In this document: positions 1 through 5,275 of the stretch, piece after piece
How positions within the stretch are numbered: position 1 is the stretch's first letter
Layout of the letters: each line of letters opens with the position of its first letter
Assembly: GCA_021774355.1 (NCBI GenBank)
Contig: JAJFJE010000166.1
Span: forward strand, 1-5,275
Direction of reading: 5' to 3'
DNA from: Alphaproteobacteria bacterium
GTDB lineage: Bacteria; Pseudomonadota; Alphaproteobacteria; Zavarziniales; Zavarziniaceae
DNA: 5,275 nt
The notes under the pieces: generated by a model
The model's database searches: none
Told to the model about the DNA's origin: nothing
What the model saw: only the letters and a program-made list of their open reading frames with translations
Program-made: the position numbers and the translations under genes

Positions 1-46
1 ATCCCAGGGGATGCCGGGCCGCGTTGCCGTTTGTGGGGATGGCGGC

Positions 47-691
47 TCAGCCGGCCCAGCTTGCCAGCCACGCCATCAGGGCGTGCCACGACAGGGCCGC
101 GGCATAGCCCAGCAGGACCATGGCGGCGAGCCCGGTGGCGATGCCCAGCAGGGTCATCAGCCCGTCCTCTTCGACCAGCCCCAAAGCCAGGAAGATGATC
201 GCCAGGGCCAGCGGGATGTTGGTCAGGGGAATCGGTGCCGCCAGCAGCACGCCCAGAATGGCGATCAAGAGGCCGGTCAGGCGGTCCTGGGTCCAGCCTG
301 TGAACATCGGCAGCCGCGGTTTCAGGATTTTTTCCAGGCGGCGCAGCAAGGGCACGGAGGCGCCGACGATCTTGCGGAAGTCGGTGGTCAGGAAGGACCG
401 CCGGCGCAGGCCCTGGGGCATCCAGGGATGGCGAAAGCCGAGTGCCAGCTGGACCGCCAGGAAAGTGATCGGCAGGCCGACCACGGCGGCAATCGGCAGG
501 GCCAGGGGCAGGGCCATGGGCAGGGCCAGGATGGCGATCAGCAGGCCGAAGCCGCGGTCCGCCAGAAGATCGATGATGGTGCCGAAACTGATCCGTTCCT
601 CGGGCCAGCCATAGGCCAAGGTGACAATGGTTTCGGTCGCGGTCGGGTTGCGCAGGCGGCCCTTACGCTCGCTGCCAGTGCCAGGGGCCAT
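47..691 (-). CDS. exoD: ExoD-family membrane protein (exopolysaccharide synthesis ExoD-like)
   Basis: This 214-residue protein matches the ExoD family, named after a rhizobial gene whose loss affects exopolysaccharide production and nodule invasion. No biochemical reaction is established for the family. Family-typical segments are visible: ISFGTIIDLLADRGFG at about residues 35-49, a hydrophobic Leu/Pro/Ala-rich stretch at 50-85, a basic loop with RHPWMPQGLRRRSF near 87-100, the amphipathic LEKILKPRLP near 119-128, then hydrophobic segments at about 138-153, 156-173 and 180-205 that include the family-like PIPLTN and LALGLVEEDG. It is an integral inner-membrane protein of usual family length. 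The ATG lies one base after the rodA stop (TGA-C-ATG) and has only a weak GAAAG upstream, so translation is probably coupled to rodA. It is the last gene of the minus-strand unit inside this window. The family call is firm, but a role in exopolysaccharide synthesis is only inferred from the name-giving member. Confidence 0.87.
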   Translation of the reverse strand: MAPGTGSERKGRLRNPTATETIVTLAYGWPEERISFGTIIDLLADRGFGLLIAILALPMALPLALPIAAVVGLPITFLAVQLALGFRHPWMPQGLRRRSFLTTDFRKIVGASVPLLRRLEKILKPRLPMFTGWTQDRLTGLLIAILGVLLAAPIPLTNIPLALAIIFLALGLVEEDGLMTLLGIATGLAAMVLLGYAAALSWHALMAWLASWAG

Positions 692-692
692 G

Positions 693-1835
693 TCAGCGGC
701 TTTCGATGCGGCGGGGCAATTGCCGGTCGCGGTGGACCGACACGGACAGCATCAGGCCGACGCCAATCATCAAGGTCATGGTCGCCGACCCGCCATAGGA
801 CACGAGCGGTAGCGGGATCCCCACCACCGGGATCAGGCCCATGACCATGGACAGGTTGATGAAGACGTAAAGGAACAACTGCGAGCCGATGCCCAGCGCC
901 ACCAGGCGGCCGAACTGGTGGCGGCAGCCCAGGCCGATGGCATAGCCATAGGCGAAGACGCAGACATAGAGCAGAATCAGCAGCAACCCGCCGATCAGGC
1001 CGAATTCCTCTGCGACCTGCGGGAAAATGAAGTCGGTATGGACTTCCGGCACGAAACGCAACTGGCTTTGCGTGCCCAGCAGATAGCCCTTGCCGAACAC
1101 CCCGCCCGAGCCCAGCGCGATCATCGATTGCAGAATATTGTAGCCGGCGCCCAGCGGGTCGGCCGCCGGGTCGAGGAAGGTCAGGACGCGGCGCTTTTGA
1201 TAGTCGTGCAGCATTTCCCAGGCAATCGGCAGGGCGGCGAGGCCGGCGGCGATGATCAGGGCGAACTTCCACAGGCGGACGCCGGCCAGGAAGAAGATCA
1301 CCCCGGCGCCCAGCAGCAACAGCATGGCGGTGCCGAGATTGGGTTGCTTCAGCACCAGGGCCACCGGCGTCAGGACCATCAGCAAGGGTACGATCAGGAC
1401 CAGCGGGCGGCCGATCTGGTCATGCTGGACGCCGTGGAAATAACGCGCCAGCGCCAGCACCAGCGCCAGCTTCATGATTTCGGAGGGCTGGATCTGAAAG
1501 AAGCCCAGGTCGATCCAGCGCTGCGCGCCCATGCCGACCGAGCCCATGATCTCGACCCCGACCAGGGCGACCAGGGTCAGGCCGTAGAGGAGATAGGCAT
1601 AGCGGGCGTAGAAGCCGATATCGATCACAGCCACGATGACCATGACGCCGAGGCCGATGGCGAAGCGGATCGCCTGGCGGCCGGCCCAGGGCTCCCAGTT
1701 GCCGCCGGCGGAGGAATAGAGCATCGCGACGCCAATGGTGGCGATGGCGACGACCAGGAGTACCAGGCCCCAATTGATGTTCAACAGTCGGGTGGTCAGG
1801 CTGGCGTGCTGGTCGTGGTGGGCAAACAGGCTCAA
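693..1835 (-). CDS. rodA: Rod shape-determining protein RodA (SEDS peptidoglycan glycosyltransferase)
   Basis: RodA polymerises lipid II into glycan strands in the inner membrane, working with a class B PBP (PBP2) in the elongasome. The 380-residue product has the usual length and about ten hydrophobic segments. Diagnostic SEDS blocks are present in order: INWGLVLL with AMLYSSAGG (20-44), AQRWIDLGFFQIQPSEIMKLAL (104-125), KQPNLGTA (163-170), YNILQSMIALGSGGVFGKG (232-250), the long periplasmic loop PEVHTDFIFPQVAEEFGLIGG (263-283), and VVGIPLPLVSYGGSA (337-351). D268, in HTDFIF, corresponds to the Asp essential for SEDS polymerase activity. FtsW is a less likely identity, because the start (NWGLVLL) and the QSQLRFVPEVHTDFIF block are RodA-like. 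The start is TTG at 1835 with GGAG ten bases upstream; no ATG precedes the conserved INWGL block in this frame. It sits 48 bases after the DUF423 gene and one base before exoD. No mreBCD or PBP2 gene is adjacent on either side. Confidence 0.96.
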   Translation of the reverse strand: MSLFAHHDQHASLTTRLLNINWGLVLLVVAIATIGVAMLYSSAGGNWEPWAGRQAIRFAIGLGVMVIVAVIDIGFYARYAYLLYGLTLVALVGVEIMGSVGMGAQRWIDLGFFQIQPSEIMKLALVLALARYFHGVQHDQIGRPLVLIVPLLMVLTPVALVLKQPNLGTAMLLLLGAGVIFFLAGVRLWKFALIIAAGLAALPIAWEMLHDYQKRRVLTFLDPAADPLGAGYNILQSMIALGSGGVFGKGYLLGTQSQLRFVPEVHTDFIFPQVAEEFGLIGGLLLILLYVCVFAYGYAIGLGCRHQFGRLVALGIGSQLFLYVFINLSMVMGLIPVVGIPLPLVSYGGSATMTLMIGVGLMLSVSVHRDRQLPRRIESR

Positions 1836-1883
1836 CGGTGCTGGTCTCCGGGGATCGCCCCAGTAGTAACACAGGCCGCGCTG

Positions 1884-2255
1884 TCAGCGGATGCGGAAAG
1901 CGCCGATCAGCAGCATCATCCAGGCAATGATCAGGGCCCCGCCGCCGACCGGTGCGACGGCCCCGAAACTGCCCATGCCGGTCAGGGCGATAGCGATCAG
2001 GGCGCCGGCAAAGACCAGCGCCCCAAGGCCCATGACGACCACCCAGAGCGGTGGCACCCGGCCGGTCTTGGCCAGGGCCGCGGCGCCGAGCCCCGCCGCG
2101 CCATGAAGCAGGAGATAGAGGCTCGCCTTGTCGAGCAGGCCGAGCGCATAGGGGTCGAGCCGCCCGGCCAGGGCATGGGCGGCAAAGGCCCCCAAGGTCA
2201 CGCCCAGGACGCCGTTGAAAGCTGCGAGGCCGAAGCCCATGCGGGTCAGCGCCAT
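1884..2255 (-). CDS. DUF423 small membrane protein (YgdD-like)
   Basis: This 123-residue, very hydrophobic protein belongs to DUF423 (E. coli YgdD type), whose function is unknown. Four transmembrane helices are apparent at roughly residues 5-27, 40-62, 69-91 and 97-119. Family hallmarks are LGAFAAHAL (21-29, usually LGAFGAH), KASLYLLLHGAA (43-54, usually a TAxxYxxxHA-type motif) and APVGGGALIIAW (101-112, usually TPLGG near the C-terminus). Its ATG overlaps the amidase TGA by one base (TGATG), and no Shine-Dalgarno is evident just upstream, so it is most likely translated by reinitiation from the amidase. It lies between two peptidoglycan enzymes, which is only weak guilt-by-association for an envelope role. 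Length is normal for the family and the gene appears intact. Confidence 0.9.
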   Translation of the reverse strand: MALTRMGFGLAAFNGVLGVTLGAFAAHALAGRLDPYALGLLDKASLYLLLHGAAGLGAAALAKTGRVPPLWVVVMGLGALVFAGALIAIALTGMGSFGAVAPVGGGALIIAWMMLLIGAFRIR

Positions 2256-3139
2256 CAGGTGACTTGGACCGCGCCTGCCAGGGCCAGGGCCAGCACGTCG
2301 GCGATCTTGCCCCGGGCTACCGGATCGGCCAGCAGCTTCTCGTCGCTGTGGTTGGACAGGAAGCCGGTTTCGATCAGCACGGCCGGCACATCCGGCACCC
2401 GCAGCACGGCGAAATTGGCCGAACGCTTCGGGTTGTCGAGCAGGCGCAGATCCTTGGACACGGATTTGATGATGCTCGCCTTGTGGGCCAGGGAGGCGTT
2501 CAGGCTGTGGCGGCGGGTCAAGTCGAACAGAATGGCCGCGACTTCCGGGTCGACCCCGCGCGGCACGCCCGGCAGCAGGTCGACGGCGTTTTCCCGGGTC
2601 GCCAGGGCATCCGCCAGCTTGTCCGAGGCGGTCTCGGACAGGGTGTAGCAGGACAGGCCGCGGGCATCGGTATTGGGCGCCGAATCGGCGTGGATCGAGA
2701 CGAAGAACTCGGCCCGCGCCCGGTGGGCGATCGCCGCCCGGGTGGACAGGGGCAGGAAGACGTCGCTGCGCCGGGTCAGTTTGACCTGCAGGCCGGCCCG
2801 CTGCAGCGTTGCGGCAATCTTCAGGGTCAGGTCCAGGGCGACCGTCTTCTCATAGGTGCCCGATGGGCCGATCGCACCGGGATCCTGGCCGCCATGGCCC
2901 GCATCGAGGACGATCAGGGGCCTTGGCGCCGGGGTGCCGGGCTTGCGGGCGGGGACCGGCACGCCATCCGGCAACAGGCCGCCGAGCGTGGGTTTGCGCA
3001 GCACCAGGCCAATGTCGTCGAGCAACTGATCGGCCAAAGCCCGGCCGCCGCTGTCCAGCAATAGCGGCAGCGTCAGGCCAAGTTTCAGAATGTGCCGGCG
3101 GCTGGTCATGCGGCGGTCTCGATCACGGGCTCCGACCAT
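2255..3139 (-). CDS. amiC: Tat-exported N-acetylmuramoyl-L-alanine amidase (Amidase_3, AmiA/AmiC-like)
   Basis: This zinc amidase cleaves the bond between MurNAc and L-Ala of the stem peptide and acts in the periplasm, typically in daughter-cell separation. The 294-residue precursor starts with a twin-arginine signal: S13-R14-R15-H-I-L-K19, hydrophobic stretch 20-29, and a probable cut after ALA36. The Amidase_3 domain runs from about 74 to 290. Expected zinc ligands are H82 (LDAGHGG), E97 (YEKTVALD) and H150 (SIHAD), and the catalytic Glu is E257 (IETGFLSN). Residues about 182-228 correspond to the insert that in AmiA/B/C carries the autoinhibitory helix released by LytM-type activators. No AMIN domain fits between signal and catalytic domain, as in AmiA. 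The start at 3139 is supported by AAGGGTGAG just upstream; a second ATG at 3109 would also keep the whole Tat motif. It is the first gene of the minus-strand unit. The amiC symbol is used in the broad sense and amiA-like is equally defensible. Confidence 0.94.
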   Translation of the reverse strand: MVGARDRDRRMTSRRHILKLGLTLPLLLDSGGRALADQLLDDIGLVLRKPTLGGLLPDGVPVPARKPGTPAPRPLIVLDAGHGGQDPGAIGPSGTYEKTVALDLTLKIAATLQRAGLQVKLTRRSDVFLPLSTRAAIAHRARAEFFVSIHADSAPNTDARGLSCYTLSETASDKLADALATRENAVDLLPGVPRGVDPEVAAILFDLTRRHSLNASLAHKASIIKSVSKDLRLLDNPKRSANFAVLRVPDVPAVLIETGFLSNHSDEKLLADPVARGKIADVLALALAGAVQVT

Positions 3140-3140
3140 C

Positions 3141-3150
3141 TCACCCTTTT
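3141..3150 (-). promoter_or_regulatory. Ribosome binding site of the amidase gene
   Basis: On the minus strand the bases AAAAGGGTGA end one base before the ATG at 3139. AAGG and GGTGA both complement parts of the 16S 3' end. This favours the ATG at 3139 over the internal ATG at 3109, which has only a GAG eight bases upstream. The spacing is on the short side, so the choice is likely but not certain. Confidence 0.5.
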
Positions 3151-3151
3151 A

Positions 3152-3161
3152 GATTTAAATC
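3152..3161. repeat. Perfect 10-base palindrome GATTTAAATC in AT-rich patch
   Basis: GATTTAAATC is fully self-complementary and sits in the only AT-rich patch of the window, 13 to 22 bases upstream of the amidase ATG. It could be part of the amidase promoter or an operator, or simply local AT-richness. I could not place a convincing -35/-10 pair for the amidase: TAACAT at 3170-3165 (minus strand) resembles a -10, but no -35 stands at a suitable distance. A CtrA site was considered and does not fit. Confidence 0.3.
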
Positions 3162-3240
3162 AAGATGTTAGCCTGTATGACTGATATCTTGGTGGAGGCT
3201 CGTGCCCGAGTGGGGGCGACGGGCAGCAGAAAAACTGTTC

Positions 3241-3259
3241 GGAAGCCAGGGCGGCTTCC
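3241..3259. repeat. Inverted repeat abutting the groES -35
   Basis: GGAAGCC (3241-3247) and GGCTTCC (3253-3259) are perfect 7-base arms around a 5-base spacer. The right arm ends on the first C of the CTTG -35 element of the groES promoter. As DNA it could be a regulator site. As RNA on the minus strand it forms a hairpin followed a few bases later by TTTTT, but no known minus-strand gene ends there. Function is unknown. Confidence 0.35.
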
Positions 3260-3290
3260 TTGACAGCGGATGGGCGCGGGCCTAGATACG
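3259..3290 (+). promoter_or_regulatory. Heat-shock (sigma-32 type) promoter of groESL
   Basis: CTTG at 3259-3262 is followed after 18 bases by CCTAGATACG at 3281-3290. The alphaproteobacterial sigma-32 pattern, as I recall it, is CTTG-N17/18-CYTATNTNNG; here only one specified -10 base differs (G for T at 3285). The same site also reads TTGACA-N17-TAGATA, so the housekeeping sigma factor may use it as well, giving basal expression. The transcription start is predicted near 3295-3298, which puts the CIRCE element at the very beginning of the transcript, its usual place in groE operons. Confidence 0.8.
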
Positions 3291-3299
3291 CGAGCGGGA

Positions 3300-3326
3300 T
3301 TGGCACTCACCGAGATCGAGTGCTAA
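3300..3326 (+). promoter_or_regulatory. CIRCE operator (HrcA binding site)
   Basis: TTGGCACTC (3300-3308), a nine-base spacer, then GAGTGCTAA (3318-3326). The CIRCE consensus is TTAGCACTC-N9-GAGTGCTAA, so the only departure is G for A at the third base of the left arm. HrcA binds this inverted repeat and represses groESL; GroEL helps keep HrcA active, which closes a feedback loop. The hrcA gene is not in the window. Position just downstream of the predicted transcription start fits repression by blocking initiation. Confidence 0.96.
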
Positions 3327-3331
3327 CAACC

Positions 3332-3349
3332 GGGCCGGATCGCCGGCCC
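3332..3349 (+). other. GC hairpin in the groES leader
   Basis: GGGCCGG (3332-3338) and CCGGCCC (3343-3349) form a perfect 7-bp stem with an ATCG tetraloop, starting six bases after CIRCE. The stem is all G-C pairs and should be very stable in the mRNA. No T-run follows, so it is not a terminator by itself. It could stabilise the 5' leader. Confidence 0.45.
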
Positions 3350-3359
3350 CCCGAACCTC

Positions 3360-3384
3360 GGCTGCCCCCAGGGGGCCCGTTTTT
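3360..3384 (+). terminator. Terminator-like hairpin with T-run in the groES leader
   Basis: GCCCC (3364-3368), loop CAG, GGGGC (3372-3376), with possible extension by GG 3360-3361 to CC 3377-3378 around a CT bulge, followed after CCG or G by TTTTT (3380-3384). This has the form of a short intrinsic terminator, yet it lies immediately before the groES Shine-Dalgarno. It may be a leaky attenuator, or part of a structure that controls ribosome access. The T-run is short, so real termination is uncertain. Confidence 0.33.
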
Positions 3385-3390
3385 AGGAGG
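3385..3390 (+). promoter_or_regulatory. groES ribosome binding site
   Basis: AGGAGG with a six-base spacer to the ATG at 3397 is a full-strength Shine-Dalgarno. Four of its bases (GAGG 3387-3390) are complementary to CCTC at 3356-3359, and TTC at 3393-3395 to GAA at 3353-3355, so the site could be masked by a 7-bp helix with an AA bulge. Confidence 0.9.
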
Positions 3391-3396
3391 AATTCC

Positions 3397-3711
3397 ATGA
3401 GCTTTCGGCCGCTGCACGACCGCGTTCTAGTCCGCCGCATGGAAGCGGAAGAGAAGACCAAGGGTGGGATCATCATCCCCGATTCCGCCAAGGAAAAGCC
3501 CCAGGAGGGCGAGGTGGTTGCCGTGGGCGCAGGCGTGCGCAACGAGAAGGGTGAGCTGGTGGCGCTCGACGTCAAGGCCGGCGACCGCATCCTGTGCGGC
3601 AAATGGTCGGGCACCGAAGTCCGTCTGGACGGCGAAGACCTGATCATCATGAAGGAATCCGACATCCTCGGCATCCTTTCGGTCAAGAAGGCCGGCAAGA
3701 AGGCAGCCTGA
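3397..3711 (+). CDS. groES: Co-chaperonin GroES (Hsp10)
   Basis: GroES forms the heptameric lid that caps GroEL in the cytoplasm and drives encapsulation of folding substrates. The 104-residue protein carries the hallmark start RPLHDRVLVRR (4-14), the mobile loop KTKGGIIIPDSAKEKPQ (20-36) with the hydrophobic I25-I26-I27 that contacts the GroEL apical domain, GEVVAVGAG (38-46), the roof-loop region near 47-57, VKAGDRILCGKWSGTEV (59-75) and DLIIMKESDILGIL (81-94). A Lys-rich tail (SVKKAGKKAA) extends it a few residues beyond the 97 of E. coli GroES. W70 stands where many homologues have Tyr (GKYSGTE). The start is fixed by AGGAGG six bases upstream and by the conserved N-terminus. It is first in the groES-groEL operon, under a sigma-32-like promoter and CIRCE. 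Confidence 0.98.
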   Translation: MSFRPLHDRVLVRRMEAEEKTKGGIIIPDSAKEKPQEGEVVAVGAGVRNEKGELVALDVKAGDRILCGKWSGTEVRLDGEDLIIMKESDILGILSVKKAGKKAA

Positions 3712-3736
3712 TCGGCGCTACCGCTCGTTATCGTTT

Positions 3737-3742
3737 GAGGAG
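3737..3742 (+). promoter_or_regulatory. groEL ribosome binding site
   Basis: GAGGAG lies eight bases before the groEL ATG at 3751, inside the 39-base groES-groEL gap. No hairpin or terminator is visible in that gap, consistent with one bicistronic transcript and independent initiation at groEL. Confidence 0.85.
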
Positions 3743-3750
3743 ACTACCCA

Positions 3751-5275
<1,525 letters not shown>

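Noticed and set aside
1..46. Possible terminator or next gene downstream of exoD
   Set aside because: No stem with T-run on the minus strand and too short to show a gene start; nothing can be supported.
11..844. Plus-strand open frame of 277 codons opposite exoD and the 3' end of rodA
   Set aside because: Low-complexity Gln/Gly/Arg-rich product with no motif; the minus strand codes for ExoD and RodA here.
1836..1883. Possible terminator or promoter between the DUF423 gene and rodA
   Set aside because: Only a weak GGGG/CCCC stem (around 1848-1859) without a T-run and no -35/-10 pair are visible, so I treat the gap as internal to the operon.
918..2648. Open frame of 576 codons on the plus strand opposite rodA, DUF423 and the amidase
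   Set aside because: It crosses three genes with strong family motifs on the other strand and is Gln/Asp/Gly-rich without recognisable domains, which is typical of shadow frames in GC-rich DNA.
3155..3171. CtrA-like site (TTAA-N7-TTAA) in the AT-rich patch
   Set aside because: Only one TTAA half is present; the second would be TTAG at a nine-base spacing, which does not meet the pattern.
3177..3263. 28-codon plus-strand open frame in the intergenic region ending at the groES -35
   Set aside because: No Shine-Dalgarno before its ATG, no upstream promoter, Arg/Gly-rich product of the kind expected by chance, and it runs into the groES promoter.

Overview
The window reads as a GC-rich alphaproteobacterial chromosome segment with two divergent transcription units. 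The lineage call rests on three things: strong G/C preference at third codon positions, chaperonin and RodA sequences of alphaproteobacterial type, and a groES promoter that matches the alphaproteobacterial heat-shock (sigma-32) pattern combined with a CIRCE operator. I cannot name a genus.

Minus-strand unit (about 47-3139, transcribed right to left). In transcription order it holds a Tat-exported N-acetylmuramoyl-L-alanine amidase, a small DUF423 (YgdD-type) membrane protein, the SEDS glycosyltransferase RodA, and an ExoD-family membrane protein. Amidase and DUF423 overlap by one base (TGATG), DUF423 and rodA are 48 bases apart, and rodA and exoD are one base apart, so this looks like one operon. 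Two of the four products are peptidoglycan enzymes: RodA polymerises glycan strands during elongation and the amidase cleaves stem peptides from glycan. The other two are membrane proteins without an established reaction. The first 46 bases of the window show no gene or terminator.

Divergent intergenic region (3140-3396, 257 bases). It holds the amidase ribosome binding site, an AT-rich patch with a perfect 10-base palindrome, an inverted repeat ending at the groES -35, a sigma-32-like promoter (3259-3290), a CIRCE operator for HrcA (3300-3326), and a GC-rich leader. The leader carries two hairpins, a short T-run and a strong Shine-Dalgarno that could be partly masked by upstream leader bases.

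Plus-strand unit (3397 to the window end). groES is followed after 39 bases by groEL, which runs off the right edge after 508 codons. Together they encode the Hsp10/Hsp60 folding machine. The promoter architecture suggests sigma-32 activation and HrcA repression, possibly with a further mRNA-level layer.

I see no RNA genes, insertion sequences, CRISPR arrays or phage genes. This is mostly core housekeeping sequence, and I did not find a novel multi-gene system. The most promising items are the structured groES leader and the placement of rodA in an amidase operon.
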